Positions 1 to 5,821 are shown, counted from the first letter of the stretch. The stretch: 9,882 nucleotides of DNA from Candidatus Spyradenecus faecavium (GCA_018713405.1 DVOR01000102.1:1-9882), one strand, 5' to 3'. Made by a program: numbers and translations. The notes: a model not told the origin generated them from the sequence alone.

Positions 1-1
1 C

Positions 2-151
2 GAGGCGACGCTGGCCGAGCTCTCGAAGCGGATGGAGGCGCGCGCCTTCGACGTGGACGTGGAGCTGGGGCTGGGCGACGGCGCGGAGACGGTGTTTACG
101 TGCGACCTGACCTTTGACTACGTGAAGATCAACGCGGAGTACACGACATGA
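2..151 (+). CDS. argJ: Glutamate N-acetyltransferase ArgJ, C-terminal end (5' truncated)
   Basis: The frame is open from the window edge and encodes 49 residues ending in TCDLTFDYVKINAEYTT and a TGA stop. That tail closely resembles the conserved C-terminus of ArgJ (ornithine/glutamate N-acetyltransferase), in which a TCDL(S/T)xDYVxINA(D/E)YxT ending is typical. ArgJ moves the acetyl group from N-acetylornithine to glutamate and in many bacteria also makes N-acetylglutamate from acetyl-CoA, in the cytosol. Only the end of the beta chain is visible, so the autocleavage site and catalytic threonine cannot be checked. The stop overlaps the argB start as ATGA, and argB and argD follow, which fits a classical arg operon. 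The assignment rests on a short tail plus context. Confidence 0.85.
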   Translation, partial: EATLAELSKRMEARAFDVDVELGLGDGAETVFTCDLTFDYVKINAEYTT

Positions 152-1041
152 CGATGGTCGAGCAGTGCATCGAGAAGGCCAACGTCCTCATCGAGGCCGT
201 GCCCTACATCCAGGATTTCCGCGGGAGCCTGGTGGTGGTGAAGGTGGGCGGCAGCGTGATGGAGTCGCCCGAGAACCTGCTGCGCCTGCTGAGCGACGTG
301 GCGTTCATGCGGACGGTGGGCATCAAGGTCATCGTGGTGCACGGCGGCGGCAAGGCCATCAGCCGCGCGATGGCCGAGGCCGGCATCCCGCCGAACTTCG
401 TGCGTGGGCTGCGCGTGACCGACGAGCGGACCATCGAGGTGGTGGAGGAGGTCATCAAGCGGCAGGTGAACGCCAACATCCTCCGCCTGCTGAACGGCAA
501 CTTCCACGTGCTGGCGCGCCCGCTCCACGGCGACTGGGTGCTGACGGTGCGCAAGGAGACGGGGATCGACCCCGAGACCGGCGCGACGCTCGACTGGGGC
601 TACGTGGGCCAGCCCACCAAGGTCAAAATCGACTCCATCACCGACATGACCGACGCCGGCGTCATCCCCGTGATCACGCCGCTGGGCCTGGGTGAGGAGG
701 ACGGCAAGCTTTACAACGTGAACGCGGACGTGGCGGCGGTGGCGATCGCCAAGGCGTTGCGCGTGCGCAAACTCGTTTTCATCTCCGACGTCCCCGGACT
801 CCTGCGCGACGTCGGGGACCCCACGTCCCTCATCTCCACGCTTCGCGTCGGGAACGTCGCGCGGCTGAAGGAGGAGGGCGTGATCAGCGGCGGGATGATC
901 CCGAAGGTCGACAGCTGCGTCGAGGCCATCGAGGCCGGGGTGCAGCGGGTGCACCTGGTGGATGGCCGGATGCCACACTCCCTGCTGCTTGAAATCTTCA
1001 CGAAACAAGGCGTAGGAACGGAGATCAAAGCCGATGAGTGA
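148..1041 (+). CDS. argB: Acetylglutamate kinase ArgB
   Basis: The 297-residue product has the normal length for N-acetyl-L-glutamate kinase, which phosphorylates N-acetylglutamate with ATP in the second step of arginine synthesis. Amino acid kinase family motifs appear in order: KVGGS with Lys32, HGGGK at 65-69, the substrate loop GLRVTDERT from residue 87, NVNADVAAVAIA near 190-200, FISDVPGLL, and ISGGMIPKV with its conserved lysine near 250. The end, HSLLLEIFTKQGVGTEI, is family-typical. Before the kinase core there is an N-terminal stretch, VLIEAVPYIQDFRG (13-26), matching the extra helix of arginine-feedback-sensitive hexameric enzymes, so inhibition by arginine is likely (inference). 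The ATG overlaps the argJ stop by 4 bp and has GGAG at 136-139. The stop lies 8 bp inside argD, indicating translational coupling. Confidence 0.98.
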   Translation: MTMVEQCIEKANVLIEAVPYIQDFRGSLVVVKVGGSVMESPENLLRLLSDVAFMRTVGIKVIVVHGGGKAISRAMAEAGIPPNFVRGLRVTDERTIEVVEEVIKRQVNANILRLLNGNFHVLARPLHGDWVLTVRKETGIDPETGATLDWGYVGQPTKVKIDSITDMTDAGVIPVITPLGLGEEDGKLYNVNADVAAVAIAKALRVRKLVFISDVPGLLRDVGDPTSLISTLRVGNVARLKEEGVISGGMIPKVDSCVEAIEAGVQRVHLVDGRMPHSLLLEIFTKQGVGTEIKADE

Positions 1042-2236
1042 GAAGACCCAAGACATCGCGAACCTGTACGATCTGTGCCTGATGCACACCTATACCCCTG
1101 CCATCGCCCTGATCGAGGGCCACGGCAGCAAGGTGACGGGCATGGACAACATGCAGTACATCGACCTCACCGCCGGCATCGCCACCCTCGCCTGCGGGCA
1201 CTGCCACCCGAAGGTCACCGAGGCCATCGTCAACCAGGCCAAGCTGCTGCCCCACTGCTCCAACCTCTATTACAACACCAACATGGCGTTGCTGGGCCAG
1301 CGCCTCTCCAAGCTCTCGGGCGGGTACAAGGCGTTCTTCGTCAGCACCGGCGCCGAGGCCAACGAGAACATGGTCAAGATCGCCCGCCTCTGGGGCAAGG
1401 AGCGCGGCGGCCGCTACGAGGTCATCACCTTCAACAAGAGCTTCCACGGCCGCACGCTGGCCATGTGCGCGGCCACGGCGCAGACCAAGATCCAGGACGG
1501 CTTCGACCCCCTGCCCACGGGCTTCGCCTACGCGGACTACAACGACCTGGAGTCCGTCAAGGCCGCCATCAACGACCGCACCGTGGCCGTCATGCTCGAG
1601 CCCGTGCAGGGCGAGGGCGGCGTGATCCCCGCCGACCCCGCGTTCCTCCAGGGCCTGGCCGACCTCTGCAAGGAGCGCGACCTGCTCCTGCTCTTCGATG
1701 AGATCCAGACCGGCATGGGCCGCACCGGCACCCTCTTCGCGTGGGAGGACACGCCCGTGAAGCCCGACCTCTTCACGCTGGGCAAGGCGCTGGGCGGCGG
1801 CCTGCCGCTGGCGGCCGTCCTCGCGCGCCCCGACGTCGCGGCGCTCGTCAAGCCCGGGATGCTGGGCACCACCTTCGGCGGCAACCCCTGCGCCTGCGCC
1901 GCCGGCCTGGCCGTGCTCGACGTCATCGACCAGGATGGCCTGCTGGCGCGCGCCAAGGCCACCGGCGCCCAGCTCCGCGAGGGCCTCGAGGCCTTCGCCG
2001 CCACCTACCCGCAGATCCTCGCGGTCCGCGGCAAGGGCCTCCTCATCGGCATGGTCGTCGAAGGCTCCGCCAAGGAGGTCGTCGACGCCTGCCGCAACTT
2101 CGGCGCCCTCTGCTGCACCGCCGGCGAGCACGTGGTCCGTTTCATCCCGCCGCTGAACATCCCCGAGAAGGATGTCGCCGAGGCCCTCGACATGATTTCC
2201 GACGCCCTGGAACAGCTCTGGGGCGACGCCAACTGA
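1034..2236 (+). CDS. argD: Acetylornithine aminotransferase ArgD (class III, PLP-dependent)
   Basis: This 400-residue class III aminotransferase converts N-acetylglutamate semialdehyde to N-acetylornithine using glutamate and pyridoxal phosphate. Visible motifs are STGAEANE (104-111), SFHGRT (136-141), EPVQGEGG (189-196), FDEIQTGMGRTG (221-232) with Asp222 for the PLP ring nitrogen, Lys251 in TLGKALGGG as the Schiff-base lysine, and TTFGGNP (279-285). The C-terminal AGEHVVRFIPPLNI resembles the ArgD ending AGxxVxRxxPPL. Length and position directly after argB favour ArgD over GABA or other omega-aminotransferases, although ArgD enzymes often also act on succinyldiaminopimelate. The start overlaps the argB stop by 8 bp, with GGAG at 1020-1023 as a modest ribosome binding site. 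The protein is rather cysteine-rich (C54, C57, C75, C286, C288, C360, C361), of unclear meaning. Confidence 0.93.
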   Translation: MSEKTQDIANLYDLCLMHTYTPAIALIEGHGSKVTGMDNMQYIDLTAGIATLACGHCHPKVTEAIVNQAKLLPHCSNLYYNTNMALLGQRLSKLSGGYKAFFVSTGAEANENMVKIARLWGKERGGRYEVITFNKSFHGRTLAMCAATAQTKIQDGFDPLPTGFAYADYNDLESVKAAINDRTVAVMLEPVQGEGGVIPADPAFLQGLADLCKERDLLLLFDEIQTGMGRTGTLFAWEDTPVKPDLFTLGKALGGGLPLAAVLARPDVAALVKPGMLGTTFGGNPCACAAGLAVLDVIDQDGLLARAKATGAQLREGLEAFAATYPQILAVRGKGLLIGMVVEGSAKEVVDACRNFGALCCTAGEHVVRFIPPLNIPEKDVAEALDMISDALEQLWGDAN

Positions 2237-2248
2237 CACCCTCAACCG

Positions 2249-2255
2249 AAAGGAA
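2249..2255 (+). promoter_or_regulatory. Ribosome binding site of the thioredoxin-like gene
   Basis: AAAGGA lies about 9 bases before the ATG at 2264. It supports that start and shows that this gene has its own ribosome loading site despite only 27 bp between it and argD. Confidence 0.7.
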
Positions 2256-2263
2256 TCCCACCC

Positions 2264-2950
2264 ATGGCACTGCGCAATCTCATCACCGCCGGCATCGTCA
2301 CCGCCGCCGCCCTCGTCGCCACCGCGGCCACCGCCGCCGAGGTCGCCGAGAAGGGCGCCGAGCTCGGCAAGTGGACCAGCGACGCCCCCGCCGCCCAGGA
2401 ACTCTCCAAGACCTCCGGCAAGCCCCTCTTCATCCAGTTCACCGGCTCCGACTGGTGCGGCTGGTGCAAGCTCATGGACGGCAAGGTCTTCTCCTCCCAA
2501 GAGTGGGCCGACTACGCCAAGGGCAACCTCGTCCTCCTCTACGTCGACTTCCCGCGCGGCAAGCAGCAGAGCAAGGAGCTCAAGGAGCAGAACGAGAAGC
2601 TCTCCGAGCAGTACGGCATCGGCGGCTTCCCCACCTACATCATCCTCGACGCGCAGGGCAAGCAGCTGGGCCAGCTCGGCGCCAGCCAGGACGCCACCGC
2701 CCAGGGCTTCATCGACCAGGTGAAGGACGTCCTCATCGCCCAGGACCTCGAGACGCTCCTCTCCGCCGAGGACCTCGCCGCCTACAAGGCCGTCGAGGCC
2801 GAGCTTGCCGGCCTCGAGAAGAAGGTCGAGGCCTGGCAGGCCAAGCTCCAAAAGGAAGCCCAGGCCTTCCAGACCACCTTCGACGCCGCCAACGCCAAGC
2901 GCGACGCCCTCATGGAGAAGGCCCGCGCCGCCGCCAAGGCCGCCAAGTGA
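2264..2950 (+). CDS. Secreted thioredoxin-fold protein with C-terminal coiled coil
   Basis: The 228-residue product begins with a positive, then hydrophobic, then Ala-rich stretch (about 1-25, ending ATAATAA before EVAEK) that looks like a Sec signal peptide, so the protein probably acts in the periplasm. Residues about 45-160 form a thioredoxin-like domain: PLFIQFTGSDWCGWCKLMD carries the CxxC redox pair Cys65/Cys68, and GGFPTY holds the expected cis-proline at 123. The GSDWCGWC form, with Trp in the CxxC loop, is common in thioredoxin_7/DUF255-like proteins of PVC bacteria. Residues about 168-228 are Lys, Glu and Ala rich with heptad-like spacing, suggesting a coiled coil that could mediate oligomerisation or anchoring. 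It sits 27 bp after argD and just before a terminator, so it is probably co-transcribed with the arg genes. The substrate is unknown, and reductase versus isomerase activity cannot be decided. Confidence 0.85.
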   Translation: MALRNLITAGIVTAAALVATAATAAEVAEKGAELGKWTSDAPAAQELSKTSGKPLFIQFTGSDWCGWCKLMDGKVFSSQEWADYAKGNLVLLYVDFPRGKQQSKELKEQNEKLSEQYGIGGFPTYIILDAQGKQLGQLGASQDATAQGFIDQVKDVLIAQDLETLLSAEDLAAYKAVEAELAGLEKKVEAWQAKLQKEAQAFQTTFDAANAKRDALMEKARAAAKAAK

Positions 2951-2971
2951 GGCCCCGCCCCACGCCCTCCG

Positions 2972-3000
2972 AAAAGGCCCCGCCCCCGCGGGGCCTTTTT
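2972..3000 (+). terminator. Intrinsic terminator of the arg/thioredoxin unit
   Basis: AAAAGGCCCCGC (2972-2983) pairs perfectly with GCGGGGCCTTTT (2988-2999) around a CCCC loop, and the right arm forms the T run ending at 3000. It lies 21 bp after the thioredoxin-like stop. This is a textbook rho-independent terminator for rightward transcription. Its A-rich 5' side could also let it act weakly leftward. Confidence 0.93.
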
Positions 3001-3093
3001 CGTCCCCCCGGGCGACGCGGTAGGACGAGACGCGGCAGGACGAATGGGATTGCGTGGTGCAAAAGGAAGGGGAGGAGAGGAAAACAAGGGGAA

Positions 3094-3176
3094 GGGTGTG
3101 GGGCGCTGCCCCACGCCCCGGCAGGGCGAAGTTCGCCCTGCACCCCCGGCACGTCCTGTGGACGTGCCTGACCGGG
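3094..3176 (+). repeat. Triple-hairpin intergenic element, copy 1
   Basis: This 83-bp sequence recurs at 5691-5771 with very few differences. It consists of three consecutive inverted repeats. The first is GTGGGGC/GCCCCAC (3098-3114, loop GCT), extendable outward by GGG/CCC with one G-T wobble. The second is GCAGGGCGAA/TTCGCCCTGC (3121-3141). The third is GGCACGTCC/GGACGTGCC (3148-3168, loop TGT). A CCGGG ends the shared part. Both copies lie outside genes and in the same orientation. A dispersed REP/BIME-like or MITE-like element, or a structured RNA, would fit. Mobility, transcription and function are not shown by the sequence. Confidence 0.88.
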
Positions 3177-3196
3177 CCATGCCAGGCGATACGGTA

Positions 3197-3227
3197 GGAC
3201 CAATAGGACAAATGGGACCAATAGGAC
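3197..3227. repeat. 9-bp tandem repeat (GGACCAATA type)
   Basis: Three 9-bp units, GGACCAATA, GGACAAATG and GGACCAATA, are followed by a partial GGAC. A related GGACGAATGGGA stretch occurs upstream near 3039-3050. This short word repeat follows the triple-hairpin element at the same relative position as the GAGATTCAG repeat after copy 2. Confidence 0.85.
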
Positions 3228-3290
3228 GGCGTGCGACGACACGCAGGATACACAGGTAGAAGCGTGGCAGTGTGACAGGGCCTCGCCGGT

Positions 3291-3306
3291 CGCCCCCGCA
3301 GGGGCG
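3291..3306. repeat. GC hairpin CGCCCC/GGGGCG, copy 1
   Basis: CGCCCC and GGGGCG form a 6-bp stem with loop CGCA. The same stem with loop TGC occurs at 5822-5836. On the + strand it is followed by TTTCGTTCTCTGTTT, which is too broken to be a convincing intrinsic terminator. Confidence 0.75.
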
Positions 3307-3337
3307 TTTCGTTCTCTGTTTCCGTTCTCCGTTCCCC
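3306..3337. repeat. Imperfect 6-7-bp pyrimidine tandem repeat (GTTCTCC type)
   Basis: Successive units GTTTC, GTTCTCT, GTTTCC, GTTCTCC and GTTCCCC run without interruption between two GC hairpins. The repeat is degenerate but clear by eye. It has no coding potential that fits the neighbouring genes. Confidence 0.65.
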
Positions 3338-3338
3338 G

Positions 3339-3355
3339 GGACGCCGCAGGCGTCC
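3339..3355. repeat. GC hairpin GGACGCC/GGCGTCC
   Basis: A perfect 7-bp inverted repeat with loop GCA lies 9 bases beyond the stop of the leftward CBM9 gene. It could protect the 3' end of that transcript. No T run follows on the minus strand, so an intrinsic terminator is not supported. Confidence 0.6.
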
Positions 3356-3363
3356 GTCCCGTC

Positions 3364-5088
3364 TCAGGGGAGGAGGGGGGCGTCGGGGTGGCGGTCGCGG
3401 AAGCGGCGGAGCTCGCTGTCGGAGAAGAGGCAGAAGCCGGCGGGGTTGGCTTTGAGGATGGCTTGGATGAGGGCGCGGAGGTCGCCGGGGCGGTCGTAGA
3501 AATCGGGGATGTGGAGGCCGGGGAGGATGGGGAAGGCGCCGCCGACGGCGGCTTGGGCCTCGCGGAGACGGTCGAGGACCCAGGGGTCGCCCTCGTCGTA
3601 GAAGGAGGCGTAGTCCATGGGGAGGGCGAAGTCGAGCCGGAAGCGGGCCCAGTCCTGGTAGACCATCTTGGCGGCGAGGCGCGGCGTGGGGAAGACGGCG
3701 GCGCCACAGGGCTTGCCGGCGGCGCGGACGGCGTCGGCGACGGTGTTGGCGACGGCGGCGACCTGGGTCAGGCGGAAGTCCGCCCAGGCGGGGTCGGCGG
3801 GGTCGGGCTCCTTGCCGAAGGCGGCCTTGCAGCGAGGGCAGTAGCAGAAGTCGTAGGGCGGGAGGAGGGTGGACATGTCGAGGCCGTAGGTGGGCCAGAG
3901 GGCCTTGGGGAGGACGACGTCGGGCAGGCGGATGTAGTCGAGCTGGACGGCGTCGACGCCGGGGAGCGCGGCGAGTGCGCGGGCCTTGTCGGCGAGGTAG
4001 GCGCGGACCTCGGGGTGGGTGGGGCAGAGGAACTGGTAGTAGGCCACGAAGGGGCGGTCCTCGGGGCGGAAGGTGGATTTGCCCTCAAGGCTGACGGCGT
4101 GCCAGTCGGGGTGGGCGAGGGCGACGGGATCGTCGGGGCGGTTGAGGGCCCAGAGCCAGGCGACGGCGCGGAGGCCCTCGGCGTCGGCCCAGCGGGCGAC
4201 CTTGGCGATGTTGGCGTCGGCGCCGCCGAGGATGAGGGTGGTGACGCCGGCGGCCTTCCAGGCGCGGAGGTCGGCGGGGGAGAGGTCGGGATTGTCGGCG
4301 TGGACCCAGAGGCCGACGGTGGGCGGGAAGGCCTCGGGCGTGCCAACGGGGTTGGCGGAGAGGCGGACGCGGCCCCAGTGCTCGGGGGCGTGGATGGTGG
4401 CCTGGCGGGTGGGCGCCCAGACGGTGTTGCGCTCGTCGCCGGGGGCGGGGTGGTCGACGCGCGAGAAGTTCATGCGCATCTCGGCGCCGGGGGGCGGGGG
4501 CGTGCCGGCGCGGGGATGGTTGGAGTGGCCGACAATGGAGGCCCAGGGCCAGGCGATCTCGACGCACCAGCCCTGGTCGTCGGTGTCGTCGTTGAGGGTG
4601 CCCTGGAGGGTGACGGCGGTCTTCAGGCCCTTGATGTCCCAATCGTGCAGGGCCAGGCACTCAGGGTCGCGGTAGGGCGCGGTGAGGAAGAGGTCCCAGA
4701 CGGTGCCCAGCTGGTTGATCTCCAGCTCCAGATAGTCGCGGCCGCGGGCGAAGGGGTCGATGAACACCTCGAAGTCGTCGTCGCGGTAGATGACGCTGTC
4801 GCGCTCGGTGAGGGTGGCGCGGAGGCGCTTGGCGGGGAGGCGCGCGGCGACGTAGAGACACGCGTCGTCGTAGGCCATGCGGATGTCGGCGGCGTAATCG
4901 CTCGGGCCGCCGGAGAGGTCGCGCAGGGGGGAGGCGGGCGCGGCCTTGGCCCAGGTGGGCTCGTCGAGCACGCCGTCCACCGCGATGGGGCCGGCGGTCC
5001 GTTGCAGGAGATAGGTGGGCGCGGCGGGGGCCGTCCCGGCGAGGAGCGTCAAGGCGGCCACGGCGGCCAAGCGGGCGAAGGTGTGCAT
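3364..5088 (-). CDS. Secreted CBM9-like domain plus TIM-barrel glycoside-hydrolase-like protein
   Basis: This 574-residue protein starts with a probable Sec signal peptide (about 1-22, ending APA). Residues about 33-243 look like a family 9 carbohydrate-binding (DOMON-type) module: IAVDGVLDEPTW (35-46), MAYDDACLYVAARL (71-84), DDFEVFIDP (104-112) and WCVEIAWPWA (174-183). Residues about 256-570 resemble bacterial GHL-type putative glycoside hydrolases with a TIM barrel. They include HPEVRAYLADKARALA (359-373), the strand GVDAVQLDYIRLPD (377-390) with Asp384, and FALPMDYASFY (487-497). The CYCPRC cluster (415-420) could bind a metal. It probably binds or cleaves an exported polysaccharide, with the substrate unknown. 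The ATG lies 4 bp after the upstream stop and has no clear ribosome binding site, suggesting translational coupling. Exact hydrolase family and catalysis are unproven. Confidence 0.82.
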   Translation of the reverse strand: MHTFARLAAVAALTLLAGTAPAAPTYLLQRTAGPIAVDGVLDEPTWAKAAPASPLRDLSGGPSDYAADIRMAYDDACLYVAARLPAKRLRATLTERDSVIYRDDDFEVFIDPFARGRDYLELEINQLGTVWDLFLTAPYRDPECLALHDWDIKGLKTAVTLQGTLNDDTDDQGWCVEIAWPWASIVGHSNHPRAGTPPPPGAEMRMNFSRVDHPAPGDERNTVWAPTRQATIHAPEHWGRVRLSANPVGTPEAFPPTVGLWVHADNPDLSPADLRAWKAAGVTTLILGGADANIAKVARWADAEGLRAVAWLWALNRPDDPVALAHPDWHAVSLEGKSTFRPEDRPFVAYYQFLCPTHPEVRAYLADKARALAALPGVDAVQLDYIRLPDVVLPKALWPTYGLDMSTLLPPYDFCYCPRCKAAFGKEPDPADPAWADFRLTQVAAVANTVADAVRAAGKPCGAAVFPTPRLAAKMVYQDWARFRLDFALPMDYASFYDEGDPWVLDRLREAQAAVGGAFPILPGLHIPDFYDRPGDLRALIQAILKANPAGFCLFSDSELRRFRDRHPDAPLLP

Positions 5089-5092
5089 GGGC

Positions 5093-5485
5093 TTATTCGT
5101 AGTCGATGCGTTCGATTTTGACGATGACGGGGCGGGTGCCGTCGTTGCAGCACGTGATCATGGTGTTCTCCTGGGCCATCCAGCCCTCCATGATGGAGCC
5201 GCCCTGCAAGCCGGCGTAGATGTAGCGGGAGATGGCGTCCCAGAGTTCGGAGCAGAAGGGCATCTTGGGCCCACCGGCGACGGTGTCGGGGTTGCCGTTG
5301 GTCTTGACGAGGGTGTTGAGGCCCAGGTGCCAATAGTCGTCGCGGCCTTCGTCGCGCATGAAGATGAACTCGTCGCCGACGTTGTAGCAGGGGCAAGGCC
5401 CGGACTCGGGGTCTTTGCAATACTGCCGCTGGAGCTCGGGATAACACTTCTTGTCGAGGATGGTGACTTTGACCTTGTGTTTCAT
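5093..5485 (-). CDS. TIGR04076 family protein (function unknown)
   Basis: The 130-residue protein matches from memory the TIGR04076 family, small cysteine-rich bacterial proteins of unknown role. Recognisable parts are VTILDKKCYPELQ (7-19), the CPCYNVGDEFIF segment (31-42), GGPKMPFCSELWDAISRYIY (71-90), GLQGGS (92-97) and CCNDGTRPVIVKIERI (112-127). Cysteines at 14, 23, 31, 33, 78, 112 and 113 could bind a metal or be redox-active, but this is inference. There is no signal peptide or membrane segment, so it is likely cytosolic. The start is fixed by a strong AAAGGAG ribosome binding site 9 bases upstream. It precedes the CBM9/hydrolase-like gene by 4 bp, so the two are probably one transcript, though a shared function is not established. 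Confidence 0.87.
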   Translation of the reverse strand: MKHKVKVTILDKKCYPELQRQYCKDPESGPCPCYNVGDEFIFMRDEGRDDYWHLGLNTLVKTNGNPDTVAGGPKMPFCSELWDAISRYIYAGLQGGSIMEGWMAQENTMITCCNDGTRPVIVKIERIDYE

Positions 5486-5494
5486 GGCACAGCG

Positions 5495-5501
5495 CTCCTT
5501 T
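5495..5501 (-). promoter_or_regulatory. Strong ribosome binding site of the TIGR04076 gene
   Basis: On the minus strand the sequence reads AAAGGAG, 9 bases before the ATG at 5485. It is the same word and spacing class as the site before the carboxynorspermidine synthase gene. Confidence 0.85.
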
Positions 5502-5516
5502 CTCTCTCGGGAGACG

Positions 5517-5535
5517 CCGCGCGACCGGCGCGCGG
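5517..5535 (-). promoter_or_regulatory. 5'-UTR stem-loop of the leftward transcript
   Basis: CCGCGCG (5517-5523) pairs with CGCGCGG (5529-5535) around the loop ACCGG. If transcription starts about 7 bases after the -10 element (near 5541), this all-GC 7-bp hairpin would sit at the very 5' end of the mRNA, leaving the ribosome binding site free. It could stabilise the mRNA. No riboswitch family was recognised. Confidence 0.55.
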
Positions 5536-5547
5536 GTTCACGGCGTT

Positions 5548-5556
5548 ATTGTAGCA
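5548..5556 (-). promoter_or_regulatory. Extended -10 promoter for the TIGR04076/CBM9 unit
   Basis: On the minus strand the sequence reads TGCTACAAT, matching the extended -10 pattern TGnTATAAT with one change. No convincing -35 hexamer lies 16-18 bp upstream, where GC-rich sequence runs into the palindromic array. The predicted start is near 5541, giving a leader of about 55 nt. It is the only AT-rich promoter-like site seen upstream of this gene. Confidence 0.62.
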
Positions 5557-5574
5557 CAAGGCAAGGCCCCCCGC

Positions 5575-5662
5575 CCGAAACCCTAAGGGGTCCGAGCCGA
5601 AACCCTAAGGGGTTCGACCCAAAACCCTAAGGGTTTCGCCCCAGACCCTTAAGGGTTTCGGA
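5575..5662. repeat. Array of four 22-bp palindromic units (AACCCTAAGGGTT type)
   Basis: Four directly adjoining 22-bp units (5575-5596, 5597-5618, 5619-5640, 5641-5662) follow the pattern CCRAAACCCTAAGGGGTTCGNC. Each is itself an inverted repeat. Units 1 and 2 have GAAACCC-TAA-GGGGTTC type arms with mismatches, unit 3 has perfect 7-bp arms AAACCCT/AGGGTTT, and unit 4 contains the perfect palindrome ACCCTTAAGGGT. Symmetry centres lie near 5585, 5607, 5629 and 5650.5, about two helical turns apart. The first centre is about 44 bp upstream of the predicted leftward start, a usual position for an activator site. A multi-site operator is an inference; a dispersed repeat family is the alternative. 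Confidence 0.8.
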
Positions 5663-5690
5663 AAATCATCTGCACTTATTTGGAGTGGGA

Positions 5691-5771
5691 GGGTGTGGGG
5701 CGCTGCCCCACGCCCCGGCAGGGAGAAGTTCTCCCTGCACCCCCGGCACGTCTGCGACGTGCCTGCCCGGG
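5691..5771 (+). repeat. Triple-hairpin intergenic element, copy 2
   Basis: This is the second copy of the element at 3094-3176, in the same orientation and 81 bp long. The hairpins are GTGGGGC/GCCCCAC (5695-5711), GCAGGGAGAA/TTCTCCCTGC (5718-5738) and GGCACGTC/GACGTGCC (5745-5763, loop TGC). Compared with copy 1, a C-G pair in hairpin 2 has become A-T by two matching changes, and hairpin 3 is one base pair shorter, so pairing is kept in all three. The terminal CCGGG here can pair with CCCGG (5777-5781), forming a small fourth hairpin. The conservation of pairing suggests that structure matters. Confidence 0.88.
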
Positions 5772-5791
5772 ACGCGCCCGGCGGCGCTCAG

Positions 5792-5821
5792 GAGATTCAG
5801 GAGGTTCACGAGATTCAGGAG
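5792..5821. repeat. 9-bp tandem repeat (GAGATTCAG type)
   Basis: Units GAGATTCAG, GAGGTTCAC and GAGATTCAG are followed by a partial GAG and preceded by a partial CTCAG. The repeat directly abuts a GC hairpin on its right. It occupies the same place after the triple-hairpin element as the unrelated GGACCAATA repeat does after copy 1. Confidence 0.85.

Larger units (their letters stand above)
3001..3363. other. Gene-free repeat-rich interval between convergent genes
   Basis: No credible gene was found. Frames open here have atypical composition and are explained by repeats. In order, the interval holds degenerate GGACGA-type words (about 3021-3050), a purine-rich stretch (3061-3093), the triple-hairpin element (3094-3176), a 9-bp tandem repeat (3197-3227), a GC hairpin (3291-3306), a GTTCTCC-type repeat (3306-3337) and a second GC hairpin (3339-3355). 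It lies between the arg-unit terminator and the 3' end of the leftward CBM9 gene. No T-tracted terminator for that leftward gene is evident. Confidence 0.75.

Noticed and set aside
1025..3253. Long minus-strand open frame (about 742 codons) opposite argD and the thioredoxin-like gene
   Set aside because: It is antisense to clearly conserved genes, has a low-complexity Gly/Ala/Glu/Asp/Val composition and matches no family. GC-rich codon bias leaves few stops on the opposite strand.
3291..3323. Intrinsic terminator (hairpin followed by TTTCGTTCTCTGTTT)
   Set aside because: The stem is only 6 bp, the T run is broken by C and G, and a much better terminator already lies at 2972-3000.
3388..5121. 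Long plus-strand open frame opposite the CBM9/hydrolase-like gene
   Set aside because: It is a low-complexity Gly/Glu/Val-rich shadow of a gene with a signal peptide and recognisable domains.
5575..5662. CRISPR array
   Set aside because: The 22-bp units adjoin each other without spacers and are palindromic, and no cas gene is present.
5575..5662. Telomere-like CCCTAAA repeat
   Set aside because: The word resembles plant-type telomere repeats, but the period is 22 bp, the units are palindromic and they lie inside a bacterial gene cluster. The resemblance is chance.
5662..5680. IHF-type binding site in the AT-richer patch
   Set aside because: AATCAT and the following TTA are spaced two bases too far apart for the IHF consensus.
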